In this document: positions 30,762-40,868 of the stretch, in pieces
Layout of the letters: every line of letters begins with the position of its first letter
How positions within the stretch are numbered: the stretch's first letter is position 1
Assembly: GCF_008728855.1 (NCBI RefSeq)
Contig: NZ_CP042906.1
Span: forward strand, 4,143,570-4,207,569
DNA: 64,000 bases
Origin: Hypericibacter terrae
GTDB taxonomy: Bacteria; Pseudomonadota; Alphaproteobacteria; Dongiales; Dongiaceae
Direction of reading: 5' to 3'
Position numbers and translations under genes: made by a program
The notes under the pieces: model-generated
Database searches by the model: none
Seen by the model: the letters and a program-made list of their open reading frames with translations, nothing else
What the model was told of the DNA's origin: nothing

Positions 30762-31196
30762 ATGCACACGCCCGCCACCACGGCCCCGCTCGACATGTCC
30801 CCTGACGCGGTAGAAGCCAGAATACGCGATGCCGCCATCGCCGAAGCGGCCACCATCGACGTTGGCTTCGTCAATAGCTTCCGCCAGATCCAGGCGCGTG
30901 TGCAGGCGAATGCCGCCGCTAAGGGCTTCTGGTTCGAAGGCCAGACGCGCAACAAGGCCGAGATGATCGCCCTCATGCATTCCGAGCTGTCGGAAGCGCT
31001 CGAGGCCATCCGGCATGGCAACCCCGCCGACAAGCATTGCCCCGAGTTCGACAACCTCTCGATCGAGCTCGCCGATACGGTCATCCGCATCATGGACTTC
31101 GCGCAGGGCTTCAACCTGCCGGTGGCCGAGGCTATCGTGGCGAAGACACTCTTCAACGCCACGCGGCCCCTCATGCACGGCGGGAAGGCGTTCTGA
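30762..31196 (+). CDS. MazG-like nucleotide pyrophosphohydrolase
   Basis: 144 aa; the ATG at 30762 has AGGAGG upstream. NKAEMIALMHSELSEALEAI, RHGNPADKHCPEFDNLSIEL and ADTVIRIMDFA carry the E-x-x-E and E-x-x-D pairs of all-alpha NTP pyrophosphatases. Phage MazG proteins hydrolyse non-canonical or alarmone nucleotides; the substrate here is unknown. It sits next to an HD hydrolase, suggesting a nucleotide-pool module. Confidence 0.82.
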   Translation: MHTPATTAPLDMSPDAVEARIRDAAIAEAATIDVGFVNSFRQIQARVQANAAAKGFWFEGQTRNKAEMIALMHSELSEALEAIRHGNPADKHCPEFDNLSIELADTVIRIMDFAQGFNLPVAEAIVAKTLFNATRPLMHGGKAF

Positions 31197-31198
31197 TC

Positions 31199-31879
31199 AT
31201 GACCATTCAGAACTTCGTCCCGAACCATGAGCCGCTGTTGCCCAGCAATGGCGACATGGAATCGACCGGCCCCTGGATCATGACCGCCGGCGGCCGCGCC
31301 TATCACTTCCTCACGCCCTCGCCGGCCGAGATCGACATCCTCGACATCGCCAACCACCTGGCGAAGATCTGTCGCTTCAACGGCGCCTGCCGCGGCTTCT
31401 ATTCGGTGGCGCAGCATTCGGTCCTGGTCTCGGACCTCCTGCCGCCGACGCCAGACGGGCTGCTGCAGATCCACGGCCTGCTGCACGACGCGCACGAGTT
31501 CGCGGTCGGCGACAGCACCACGCCCCTGAAGAAGGCGCGGCGCTTCCTCCTCGGCGCCGGCCCCGACCAGGCCGACCCCGACACGATCATGGCGCAGTCC
31601 TGCCAGCGCGCGATCATCCAGGCCCTCGGCCTCCCCGAGCCCGACGAGGCGCAGGCCCGGCAGATCCGCGAGGCCGACTTCCTCGCCTTCGCGATCGAGC
31701 GCCGCGACCTCATGCCGAAGCCCCGCGCCGGCGTCCCCGACTGGGACGTGAAGCTTCCGGACACAAAGGGTTATTACCGCATCTATCCGCAGCCTTGGGA
31801 TCTGGCGAGTCGGATCTTCCGGCGCCGCTTCGACGTGCTGGCGGCGCGCTACACCGCCGGCACGAAGGAGGTCGCATGA
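31199..31879 (+). CDS. HD-family phosphohydrolase
   Basis: 226 aa. His73 in YSVAQHSVLVSDLL, His96-Asp97 in GLLHDAHEFAVGD and Asp105 give the HD metal site, as in YfbR-like 5'-nucleotidases. Residues 40-60 (PAEIDILDIANHLAKICRFN) are typical of phage versions of this family. It probably hydrolyses (d)NMPs. It begins three bases after the MazG-like gene. Confidence 0.84.
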   Translation: MTIQNFVPNHEPLLPSNGDMESTGPWIMTAGGRAYHFLTPSPAEIDILDIANHLAKICRFNGACRGFYSVAQHSVLVSDLLPPTPDGLLQIHGLLHDAHEFAVGDSTTPLKKARRFLLGAGPDQADPDTIMAQSCQRAIIQALGLPEPDEAQARQIREADFLAFAIERRDLMPKPRAGVPDWDVKLPDTKGYYRIYPQPWDLASRIFRRRFDVLAARYTAGTKEVA

Positions 31880-32073
31880 TCCGCTCGACCGGCACCCTCG
31901 GCCCCAACCAGCTCGCCGAATGCCGCGACCGCTGGCCCGCCTTCCGCGACCTCGAGCGGCGCAGCACCCAGGCCCGCGCCGAGACCATCCGCTCCTACGA
32001 CGCGACCCGGCCCGGCGGCATCCGCCTCGCCCTGCGCCGCCTGGACTGGATCGAGCAGCAGGTGGCGGCATGA
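31876..32073 (+). CDS. Small hypothetical phage protein
   Basis: 65 aa, charged and helical (NQLAECRDRWPAFRDLERRS, LALRRLDWIEQQVAA). ATGA overlaps with both neighbours. Family not recognised. Confidence 0.55.
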   Translation: MIRSTGTLGPNQLAECRDRWPAFRDLERRSTQARAETIRSYDATRPGGIRLALRRLDWIEQQVAA

Positions 32074-32333
32074 CTCCGGATCAGATCGAACTTGCTCGCC
32101 ACGCTTTGGGCCTGACGAACGGCCGCCGGCGATCCTACCGCAACCATTTCGTCACTGGCGAAGGATCCCATGACTACGCGGCGTGGCAGGCAATGGTGGC
32201 AGCGGGCGAAGCCACGCGCACCAAGGGCAATGCGATTACGGGCGGCGATGATCTGTTCCGCCTGACCAAGATCGGCGCCGTCGCGGCGTTGAAGCGCGGC
32301 GAGACTCTCGATCCGGAGGACTTTCCTCCATGA
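32070..32333 (+). CDS. Small hypothetical phage protein
   Basis: 87 aa. IELARHALGLTNGRRRSYRN, TGEGSHDYAAWQAMVAAGEA and FRLTKIGAVAALKRGE suggest a compact mixed fold I have seen in small prophage proteins but cannot name. Coupled to both neighbours. Confidence 0.6.
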   Translation: MTPDQIELARHALGLTNGRRRSYRNHFVTGEGSHDYAAWQAMVAAGEATRTKGNAITGGDDLFRLTKIGAVAALKRGETLDPEDFPP

Positions 32334-32647
32334 TCCCCCGCATCATCCGAGGCGCCGACCTGAAGTTCACCCGCCCCGCCGGCTGGGACGAAGCGAAGCA
32401 CGGCCCCTGCGGCGACCTTCACGCCCGGGTCACAGGCGACCTGATCGAGACCGCCTGGTCTCCCACGGCCGAGGAGCTCGCCCTCCTCAACCGCGGCGGC
32501 GTCGTCATCCTCGGCATCGTCGGCAGCCAGCCGCCCGTCTCGCTGACGGTCGAGCCCGCGAGCGCCGCGATTCCGCTCAGCAGCTTCGGCGCGGCCTTCC
32601 CCGCCGGCCCCGAGCCGATCGAGCCGCGGGAAGGCAGCGCCCCATGA
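32330..32647 (+). CDS. Hypothetical phage protein
   Basis: 105 aa. TAEELALLNRGGVVILGIVG and QPPVSLTVEPASAAIPLSS suggest a small beta domain with a Pro-rich tail. Family not recognised; coupled by overlaps. Confidence 0.58.
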   Translation: MIPRIIRGADLKFTRPAGWDEAKHGPCGDLHARVTGDLIETAWSPTAEELALLNRGGVVILGIVGSQPPVSLTVEPASAAIPLSSFGAAFPAGPEPIEPREGSAP

Positions 32648-32859
32648 TGACCTGCTGCCGCCGCGACGATTACAGCCGCATGCTGGGCCAGCTCAAGGCG
32701 CGGACCGACGCGCCAGCCAAGGCCGCCCTCGCCGCCGCGACGCATCATATCGAGCGTCGCGACGAGACCGAGGCCTGGTTCGCCGTCCTGCGCGTCGCCG
32801 ACCCGACGCGCTACAGCCTCGAACGCTGGGCGCAGCGAAGCCCGGGAAGCGACATCTGA
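32644..32859 (+). CDS. Small hypothetical phage protein
   Basis: 71 aa with an N-terminal Cys pair (MMTCCRRDDYSRML) and a helical remainder. It ends one base before the DUF5131 gene. Family not recognised. Confidence 0.55.
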   Translation: MMTCCRRDDYSRMLGQLKARTDAPAKAALAAATHHIERRDETEAWFAVLRVADPTRYSLERWAQRSPGSDI

Positions 32860-32860
32860 C

Positions 32861-34068
<1,208 letters not shown>

Positions 34069-34072
<4 letters not shown>

Positions 34073-34431
34073 CCGCGCCTCTCCGCATCCAGCGCCGCCG
34101 CACCAAGGGCTGGCGCATGCCGCCGAACACGGTCTATGTCGGCCGGCCGACGCGATGGGGCAATCCGTTCTACCTCCTCAATGAGGAGGGTTGGCCGCTT
34201 CTCGAATGCCCGCGCGCGTTGATCGCGCCGGGCGAAGGCTATTCCGGACTCGGCTTTCACAATGACATCGGCTGGGATGAAGCCGAGGCGCTGGTCGTCA
34301 AGCTGTTCCGCGAGCGCTGCATCGACAAGCTGCCGGACCTTGCCCCCTTGCGCGGTAAGAATCTCGCCTGCTGGTGCCCACTCGACCGACCCTGCCATGC
34401 CGATGTCCTGCTGGAGATCGCCAACCGATGA
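34069..34431 (+). CDS. DUF4326 family protein
   Basis: 120 aa. RRRTKGWRMPPNTVYVGRPT, RWGNPFYL, PLRGKNLACWCPLDRPCHAD and VLLEIAN match DUF4326, a small phage family with a C-W-C ... C-H-A-D signature. Function unknown, often in early regions with nucleotide or DNA metabolism genes. Confidence 0.85.
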
Positions 34432-34709
34432 AGCCCCCGCCCAACTGGCCCGCCGGCGTCACCCCGCTCCGCATGGACAAGGCCTGCGCCGCCTATTTCG
34501 TCGGGCTCACCGTCAGCGAGTTCGAGCGCCAGGTTGCCGACGGCCGCCTGCCGCCGCCGGAGCGGATCCGCAATGTCGACCGCTGGCGCACCAGCGCCCT
34601 GCGCCAGGCGGTTGATCCCGCCCGCTCGCCGGAGCAGGATAATCGCAGCGACGAGGAACTCCTGGCGGGGCTGGACCATGGCGACGATCGTCAGACTGCG
34701 CGGCATTAA
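34428..34709 (+). CDS. Excisionase/AlpA-like DNA-binding protein
   Basis: 93 aa. MDKACAAYFVGLTVSEFERQ, VADGRLPPPERIRNVDRWRT looks like a winged helix-turn-helix of the AlpA/excisionase type. It overlaps the integrase start by 32 bases, the usual place for a recombination directionality factor. No functional proof from sequence. Confidence 0.68.
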   Translation: MKPPPNWPAGVTPLRMDKACAAYFVGLTVSEFERQVADGRLPPPERIRNVDRWRTSALRQAVDPARSPEQDNRSDEELLAGLDHGDDRQTARH

Positions 34710-35796
34710 GAAGGTCCGGTCCAAGGGCCATGTCTATTACTACCACCGCGCCACCGGCGAGCGGCTCCAGGCTGAGCCCGGCACCGCCGCCTTCGTCGCC
34801 GAGGTCGCCGCGCTCGAGCGCCGGCCCGAGGGCGTGCCGGTCGGCCAGCAGCCCCAGGCCCGGATCCTCGGCAACCTGATCGCCGCCTATCGCGGCAGCC
34901 CCGAATTCGCGCGCCTCGCCGCCTCGACCCGCGAGGATTACCAGCATGTCTTCGACTATGTGAAGCCGCTGGAGGGCGTCGCCATCCCGCGCTTCACCGC
35001 GCCCTTTCTCTACAAGATGCGCGACAAGGCCTTCGCCCGGCACAAGCGTCGCTTCGCGAACTATGTCGTGCAGGTGATCCGGCTGCTGTTCGCCTGGGGC
35101 ATCCCGCGCGGTTGGCTCAAGGCCAACCCCGCGCGCGACGTGCCGCTGATCGAGCGCCCCAGGGACACACCCAAGGCCAACCGCGCCTGGAGCATAGCCG
35201 AGTATGACGCCATGGTCGGGCGCGCCACGGGCGGCCTGCGGATCGCGATCATGCTCGGCTTCTGGGCCGGCCTGACCGAGGGCGACATCGTCCGCCTGCC
35301 GCGCGCCGGCGCCTACGATCGCATCGCCGGCTTCATCGACTATCGGCGCCGCAAGACCGGCGTCGAGGCCTCGATCCATGTCGCCGGCGAGCTGCGCGCC
35401 GCGATCGAGCAGGAGCTCGCCCGCACGCTGGGGCCCAAGGCCAAGGTCACGCCGGCGACGCTGGTCTGCAACCGCTGGAATCGCCCCTTCACGGAATCCG
35501 GGATCCGCTCGAGCTTCGCCAAGCTGCGCGCGCCGCTGCTCGCCGAGGGCAAGGTGAAGCCGGGCCTGACGATCCACGGCCTGCGCCACTCGATCTCGCG
35601 CGATGTGATCGACGCCGGCGGCAGCGTCGAGGAAGCCGCCGCGGTCAACGCCCAGACCACCGACGAGATGGGCAACCACTACAGCCGCGAACGCAATCGC
35701 CAGCGCCTCGCGAAGAAGGCCGTCGGGCGCATCGAGAAAGAACGGAAGCGGGCCAGACTTGGAAAACCGTTTGGAAAACCGCGTCAGACGGGCTGA
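34678..35796 (+). CDS. int: Tyrosine recombinase (prophage integrase)
   Basis: 372 aa from the ATG at 34678. An N-terminal arm domain, core-binding helices (STREDYQHVFDYVKPLEGVA) and a catalytic domain with Lys226, His300-x-x-Arg303 (IHGLRHS) and nucleophile Tyr335 (MGNHYSRE). The first catalytic Arg is expected in the box that here reads FWAGLTEGDIVRL; Thr200 occupies the usual Arg position. It ends 29 bases before the tRNA-Phe 3' end, its probable attachment site. Confidence 0.92.
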   Translation: MATIVRLRGIKKVRSKGHVYYYHRATGERLQAEPGTAAFVAEVAALERRPEGVPVGQQPQARILGNLIAAYRGSPEFARLAASTREDYQHVFDYVKPLEGVAIPRFTAPFLYKMRDKAFARHKRRFANYVVQVIRLLFAWGIPRGWLKANPARDVPLIERPRDTPKANRAWSIAEYDAMVGRATGGLRIAIMLGFWAGLTEGDIVRLPRAGAYDRIAGFIDYRRRKTGVEASIHVAGELRAAIEQELARTLGPKAKVTPATLVCNRWNRPFTESGIRSSFAKLRAPLLAEGKVKPGLTIHGLRHSISRDVIDAGGSVEEAAAVNAQTTDEMGNHYSRERNRQRLAKKAVGRIEKERKRARLGKPFGKPRQTG

Positions 35797-35825
35797 CGAT
35801 CGACCGCATAAACCCTTGAGGAGAA

Positions 35826-35901
35826 TGGTGCCCAGGGACGGAATTGAACCGCCGACACGGGGATTTTCAGTCCCCTGCTCTACCAACTGAGCTACCTGGG
35901 C
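35826..35901 (-). tRNA. tRNA-Phe (GAA), prophage attachment site
   Basis: 76 bases including the encoded CCA. Acceptor stem GCCCAGG/CCTGGGC, D arm AGCTCAGTTGGTAGAGC, anticodon loop CTGAAAA (anticodon GAA) and T arm GGTTCAATTCC are all present. Its 3' end faces the integrase, so the att core should be in the 3' half. Confidence 0.97.
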
Positions 35902-36048
35902 GGGATCACTCCGGCGATCGAGACGTGCGCTTATAGAGAAATTCGGAGGGGCTGTCCAGCCATGCGGCAGCGCCCCCGGTCCAAAGCTAACTATCTAAAA
36001 CAGCTGACAATTTCCAGGTTCTTCATGAGCTCGGGGAAACCGCGCCGG

Positions 36049-36324
36049 CTATTCTTCGTCACCCTCTTTGCGGGGGACCTCGTCCTCCGGGCTTTCGTCG
36101 GTCCGGACCCGATATGATTCCTTGAGCCAGCGTCCGAGATCGATCTCGGCGCAGCGTTTCGAGCAGAACGGGCGATGAGCCGGATCGCGAGGGCGTCCGC
36201 AGATCGGGCAACGGCCACCCTTGGTCGCGGGCGCTCCGGCATCACGGCTTGCCGGCGCCTCTCTCTGGCTGCGCTGCTCGCGTTCCGCCCGGCGACGGGC
36301 AAGGTCCTCGATTTTGGCACTCAT
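36049..36324 (-). CDS. yacG: DNA gyrase inhibitor YacG
   Basis: 91 aa. A four-Cys zinc motif, CPICGRP ... FCSKRC, followed by AEIDLGRWLKESYRV is diagnostic of YacG, a small protein that binds GyrB in E. coli. The N-terminus is a charged extension typical of alphaproteobacteria. It is the last gene of the co-directional chromosomal block. Confidence 0.93.
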   Translation of the reverse strand: MSAKIEDLARRRAEREQRSQREAPASRDAGAPATKGGRCPICGRPRDPAHRPFCSKRCAEIDLGRWLKESYRVRTDESPEDEVPRKEGDEE

Positions 36325-36355
36325 CGGACGGTCTCGAACATCCAGGCACAGCGTT

Positions 36356-37609
36356 CTAAAGCGGGCCGTCCCCGATCGGTCGGCGGAGCGCCAGCCTACC
36401 GGTGGATTCGCAGGCCTCGCAAGGTCCGAAGAAAAGCTCGGCCAGAGGGACTCCGCGGCGTTGCCGGGTCATCTGCACCAGCCCCAGATCGGACATCGGC
36501 AGCACGCGGATGCGGGCCGGATCGTCGGCGAAGGCGCCCCGCAAGGCCTTCACCACCCGGTCGCGATCGGCGCTGCTCTCCATGTCGACGAAATCGATCA
36601 CCACAAGGCCGCCGATCGCACGCAACCGAAGCTGCCGGGCGATCGTTTCGGCCGCCTGCAGATTGAGCTTCAGCCGCAGATCGGCGCGGCTCGCACCAAC
36701 CCGCCGGTTGGATGCCGTCCCGCTGTTCACATCGATCGCCGTCAGGGTTTCCCCGGGCTCGAACAAAAGCCATCCACCATCGGACAGAGGGACACGGGGA
36801 TCGAGCGCCGCCCTCACCGCCTCATCGAGCTCCTTCGCCGTGGGGATCCATTCACGCTGCGGCACGGTCTCGATCACAGGCATGTCGCCAACCGAAACCC
36901 CGGCAAGTCCGGTCTCGATCCGTCGCGCAAGAGTGCGATTGTCGGCGACGATTGTCACCGGCTCGCCGCCGGGAATCTCGCGCAGGCGCGAGAGAACGGC
37001 ATCTGCCGGCGGCTGAAGGCAAGCCGGCGCGGTCGCGTCGGCACATGCAGCCATGCTGTGCTGCCAGGTGGCGACGAGGCCGGAAGCTTCCTTGAGAATG
37101 CTCTCCGCAGGGGCACCCGACGCCCGCGATGTCAGGCGAAGACCGATCGCGCTGTCCGCGATCAGGCCGCGCAGACCCGCACGCAATCCGCGCGCCATCT
37201 CCGGTTCGAGCGGCGCCTCCGTCATATGGACGCCGCTCTCCTTGGAGAGGAGATCGATATAACGCCCTTCGAGGATCGCTGCCGCCGTCAGCCTGGCCGA
37301 TTTCTCGCCTCGGCGTTCCTGCGCGACCTGGACCAGGACACGCTCGCCTTCGACGCGCTTCTCGCCCCGGCGTAGCGGCAGCAGCCCGGTCTCGGCATCG
37401 CCGGAAGCGGATCGATCGAATGCGACGAAGGCCGATCCCATGCCGGAATCGACCCGCACCACCTGCCCCAGGAACAAAGCGCCGCTGCGGTCGCGCAGGT
37501 CGGGTGCATCGATGCGATAGCCCATCAGCCGGCCCTGGCGCCACAACGCCACATGCCGCTCCGGGCCGCGTTCGGCCACGAACAGGCGGGTCGGATCCGG
37601 CTTGGCCAC
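36356..37609 (-). CDS. rng: Ribonuclease E/G family protein
   Basis: 417 aa. An S1 domain (GALFLGQVVRVDSGMGSAFV), a catalytic region with TAIDVNSGTASN and VVIDFVDMESSADRDRV, and the zinc-link CEAC near the C-terminus match RNase G. It is shorter than E. coli RNase G (about 489 aa), as alphaproteobacterial RNase G often is. It processes rRNA and mRNA ends. It follows maf closely. Confidence 0.92.
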   Translation of the reverse strand: MAKPDPTRLFVAERGPERHVALWRQGRLMGYRIDAPDLRDRSGALFLGQVVRVDSGMGSAFVAFDRSASGDAETGLLPLRRGEKRVEGERVLVQVAQERRGEKSARLTAAAILEGRYIDLLSKESGVHMTEAPLEPEMARGLRAGLRGLIADSAIGLRLTSRASGAPAESILKEASGLVATWQHSMAACADATAPACLQPPADAVLSRLREIPGGEPVTIVADNRTLARRIETGLAGVSVGDMPVIETVPQREWIPTAKELDEAVRAALDPRVPLSDGGWLLFEPGETLTAIDVNSGTASNRRVGASRADLRLKLNLQAAETIARQLRLRAIGGLVVIDFVDMESSADRDRVVKALRGAFADDPARIRVLPMSDLGLVQMTRQRRGVPLAELFFGPCEACESTGRLALRRPIGDGPL

Positions 37610-37615
37610 CGGCCT

Positions 37616-38221
37616 CTAGCCCGTGCGACCCGGGATGAAGCCCAGGCCCCGCAGCATCGCTGCCGTGTCGTAGAGCGGCAGCCCGACCACATTGGAATAG
37701 GAACCGACGATCTGCGGTACGAACTGCGCGGCACGGCCTTGGATGGCATAGCCACCGGCCTTGCCCTCCCATTCCCCGCTGGCGAGATAGCTTTCCATCT
37801 CCTCGGCCGACAGCCGCTTGAAGGTCACGGCCGTGGTGACCAGCCGGTGGGTTTGCCGGCCGTCGGGTCCGATGAGGGTGACCGCCCCCAGCACCCGATG
37901 CCGGCGGCCCGACAGCAGGGTCAGGCATTCGCGCGCCACTTGCGCGTCCGTCGCCTTGGGCAGAATGCGCCGGCCGCAGGCGACCACCGTGTCGGCCGCC
38001 AGCACGAACTCACCGGGATGGCGAGCCCTCACGGCCAAGGCCTTGGCGAGCGCCAGCCGGCGCGCATGCATCGCCGGCAGCTCGCGTCCGCGCGGGCTCT
38101 CGTCGATATCGGCCGCCTCGACCACAGCCGGCTCGATCCCGATCTGGCGCAGCAGATCGAGCCGGCGCGGCGAGGCCGAGGCGAGCACCAGTCGAGGGGA
38201 ATCGAGGCGGGTCGGGGTCAT
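37616..38221 (-). CDS. maf: Maf-like nucleoside triphosphate pyrophosphatase
   Basis: About 201 aa. LVLASASPRRLDLLRQIGIE is the Maf signature, with VLAADTVVACGRRILPK, GEWEGKAGGYAIQGRAAQFV and GSYSNVVGLPLYDTA following. Maf proteins hydrolyse non-canonical nucleotides to house-clean pools. A GTG at 38233 is an alternative start four codons earlier. Confidence 0.93.
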   Translation of the reverse strand: MTPTRLDSPRLVLASASPRRLDLLRQIGIEPAVVEAADIDESPRGRELPAMHARRLALAKALAVRARHPGEFVLAADTVVACGRRILPKATDAQVARECLTLLSGRRHRVLGAVTLIGPDGRQTHRLVTTAVTFKRLSAEEMESYLASGEWEGKAGGYAIQGRAAQFVPQIVGSYSNVVGLPLYDTAAMLRGLGFIPGRTG

Positions 38222-38244
38222 GCCCGGGAGCACCCCCGCATGGG

Positions 38245-38463
38245 CTATTTGAAGCGGAACGTGATGCGGCCCTTGCTGAGATCGTAGGGCGTCATCTCGA
38301 CATTCACGCGGTCGCCGGCCAACACCCGGATGCGGTTCTTGCGCATCTTGCCCGAGGTATGCGCCAGCACGATATGCTCATTGTCGAGCTTCACCCGGAA
38401 CATCGCATTGGGCAGCAGCTCGAGCACTGTGCCCGAAAACTCGATCAGATCTTCCTTCGCCAT
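38245..38463 (-). CDS. infA: Translation initiation factor IF-1
   Basis: 72 aa, exactly the family length. [40 protein letters not shown] and [20 protein letters not shown] are diagnostic. IF-1 binds the 30S A site during initiation. Confidence 0.98.
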   Translation of the reverse strand: MAKEDLIEFSGTVLELLPNAMFRVKLDNEHIVLAHTSGKMRKNRIRVLAGDRVNVEMTPYDLSKGRITFRFK

Positions 38464-38624
38464 TCACACTCCATCGATGCCCCAGGGTCTTCGCGGGTGC
38501 GCGCATGCGGGCCAGCGGCCATCCGGGGTTGAAAGCGGCGCGGGATCATAGCGCCTGGGCTCGCCGTGGCAAACCCCTGCTGGTGACCCCGAAAATGGGG
38601 CATTTCAGCCATTTGGGGGCCGCT

Positions 38625-39068
38625 TCAGAGATTGACCGGACCGCCGCTCGGAAATTTGGCCTTGATCCGCCGGATCAGGCTGTCCCGGACCTGCCGATAG
38701 GCCTCGAGCCGGGTTTCGCGGCTGCCCTCGATATGGGAGGGATCGAAGGTCTGCCAATACTCGACCTCGCAGGCCATGGTCCGGGTCATCTCGACCGCCC
38801 GGTGCTGGGCTTCAGGCGACAAGGAAATGATGAGGTCGAAGGAGCTGTCCTCCAGCTCGTCGAAGCTCTTGGATTTATGCCGGCTGATATCGATGCCGAT
38901 CTCGTCCATGACCGCGATGGCGAAGGGATCGACGGCGTCGGTCCGAACCCCGGCGGAATCGACGAAGATCCGATGCCCGTGAAGATGCTTCAGGAGGCCC
39001 TCCGCCATGGGAGACCGGATCGCGTTGAGGCTGCAACAGAAGAGAACGCTCCCGGGCAGATCCTGCAT
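38625..39068 (-). CDS. Low-molecular-weight phosphotyrosine phosphatase-like protein
   Basis: 147 aa. The P-loop C12-S-L-N-A-I-R18 fits CX5R; RSPMAEGLLKHLHG and DSAGVRTD follow. The general-acid Asp is likely in TFDPSH. Family members include arsenate reductases and phosphatases. The location between UPF0262 and infA is conserved in alphaproteobacteria as I recall. Confidence 0.88.
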   Translation of the reverse strand: MQDLPGSVLFCCSLNAIRSPMAEGLLKHLHGHRIFVDSAGVRTDAVDPFAIAVMDEIGIDISRHKSKSFDELEDSSFDLIISLSPEAQHRAVEMTRTMACEVEYWQTFDPSHIEGSRETRLEAYRQVRDSLIRRIKAKFPSGGPVNL

Positions 39069-39074
39069 CGCCGC

Positions 39075-39563
39075 CTATGCCCTGATATGGAGCACGCAGA
39101 TCAGCGTGAACAGGCGTCGCGCGGTATTGCTGTCGAGCTCGATCTTGCCGGCGAGCCTTTCGCGCAGCAGCTCGGCGCCTTCGTCATGGAGGCCCCGGCG
39201 TCCCATGTCGATCGCCTCGATATGCGAGGGCGAGGAACGCTTGATCGCCTCGTAATAGCTCTCGCAGACCGTGAAGTAGTCCTTGACGATCCGCCGGAAG
39301 GGCGTCAGCGACAGGATGTGCTTCGCCACCGGCTCGGCGCTCTCATTGCCGATGTCCAGTACCAGCCGGTTGTCCTCGATGCCGAGCGAGAGGTCATAGG
39401 GACCCGCGGGCCCATCCACCAGCGTGAAGCTGTTCTCTTCGATCAGATCGTAGATCGCGACCGCCCGCTCATGCTCGATCTGCGGATTGCGCCGCACCAC
39501 GGAGCGCTCGTCGAGCGTCACCCGGGCAATGCGGCTGGTCGGGGGCGCGGCCGGCGGCTCCAC
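39075..39563 (-). CDS. UPF0262 family protein
   Basis: 162 aa. [60 protein letters not shown] and [20 protein letters not shown] are characteristic. Function unknown; conserved next to hisD in alphaproteobacteria. Confidence 0.93.
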   Translation of the reverse strand: MEPPAAPPTSRIARVTLDERSVVRRNPQIEHERAVAIYDLIEENSFTLVDGPAGPYDLSLGIEDNRLVLDIGNESAEPVAKHILSLTPFRRIVKDYFTVCESYYEAIKRSSPSHIEAIDMGRRGLHDEGAELLRERLAGKIELDSNTARRLFTLICVLHIRA

Positions 39564-39572
39564 GCTCGGTCC

Positions 39573-40868
39573 TCAGGGCAGATTGAGACGGATGGCGATG
39601 GCGCGGGCATGCGCCTCGAGCCCTTCGGCGCGTGCCAGCCTGATCGCGGCGGGCCCGAGCCGGGCAAGGCTCTCGGCGTCGCAGCGGACCAGCGAGGTGC
39701 GCTTCAGGAAATCATGGACGCCGAGGCCCGATGAGAACCGGGCACTGCGCGCGGTCGGCAGCACATGGTTGGGGCCGGCCACATAATCGCCGACCGCCTC
39801 GGGAGCATAGCGGCCGAGGAAGATCGCGCCGGTATTCTGGATGCGCTGGGACAAGGGCTCGGGCTCGGCCACGGCGAGTTCCAGATGCTCCGGCGCGATG
39901 CGATCGACCAGCGCCACGGCATCGTCCAGTCGTTGGACCAGGATGATCGCGCCATGGGCGGCCCAGCTCGCCCGGGCGATGGCGGCGCGGGGCGAGCGCG
40001 ACAGCTCGGCCTCCACGGCGCGCTCGACCTGCGCGGCGAAGCCCTCGTCGTTCGTGATCAGGATCGCCTGGGCCGCCTCGTCATGCTCGGCCTGGGACAG
40101 CAGGTCCATCGCGATCCAGGCCGGATCGTTGGCGCCGTCGGCCACCACCAGGATCTCCGAAGGTCCGGCGATCATGTCGATGCCGACCTGCCCGAAGACC
40201 AGGCGCTTGGCGGCGGCCACATAGGCATTGCCGGGCCCGACGATCTTGTCGACCGCGGCGATGGTCGCTGTGCCATAGGCCAGGGCCGCCACCGCCTGGG
40301 CGCCGCCCACGCGATAGATCTCGGTGACGCCGGCGATCTGCGCGGCCGCCATGACGGCGGGATTGAGCGTGCCGCCCGGCGTCGGCACCACCATCGCCAG
40401 CCGCTTGACGCCAGCGACGCGCGCCGGCACCGCATTCATCAGGACCGAGCTCGGATAGGCCGCGGCACCGCCGGGGACATAGAGGCCGACCGACGCAACC
40501 GGCCGCCAGCGGGCTCCCAGCTGCGCGCCGCTGGCATCGCGATAATCGATATCCGACGGCATCAGCTTGCGATGATAGCTCTCGATGCGCTCCGCCGCGA
40601 AATGCAAGGCATCGCGCACGTCGGTCGGGCATTGAGCGGCCGCGTCGTCGATCGCCGTTCCGGCCAACCGGATCTGATCGGCCCGGAGCTCCATCCGGTC
40701 GAACCGGCGCGTGTAGTCGATCAGGGCCGCATCGCCGCGGTTTCTCACCTCGGCGATGATGGCGACAACCGCGTCGTTGACGTCCTGCTGCGCCTCGCGT
40801 TTTCCGGTGAGGAACTCGGCAAATTGCGCTTCGAACCCGGGTTGGCGCGCATCGAGCCTATGCGGCAT
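39573..40868 (-). CDS. hisD: Histidinol dehydrogenase
   Basis: 431 aa, normal length. VGLYVPGGAAAYPSSVLMNA, VDKIVGPGNAYVAAAKRLVF, GQVGIDMIAGPSEILVVADG, SQAEHDEAAQAILIT and PEHLELAV carry the zinc and substrate ligands. It oxidises histidinol to histidine in two steps. Its start overlaps the hisG stop by 11 bases. Confidence 0.97.
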   Translation of the reverse strand: MPHRLDARQPGFEAQFAEFLTGKREAQQDVNDAVVAIIAEVRNRGDAALIDYTRRFDRMELRADQIRLAGTAIDDAAAQCPTDVRDALHFAAERIESYHRKLMPSDIDYRDASGAQLGARWRPVASVGLYVPGGAAAYPSSVLMNAVPARVAGVKRLAMVVPTPGGTLNPAVMAAAQIAGVTEIYRVGGAQAVAALAYGTATIAAVDKIVGPGNAYVAAAKRLVFGQVGIDMIAGPSEILVVADGANDPAWIAMDLLSQAEHDEAAQAILITNDEGFAAQVERAVEAELSRSPRAAIARASWAAHGAIILVQRLDDAVALVDRIAPEHLELAVAEPEPLSQRIQNTGAIFLGRYAPEAVGDYVAGPNHVLPTARSARFSSGLGVHDFLKRTSLVRCDAESLARLGPAAIRLARAEGLEAHARAIAIRLNLP

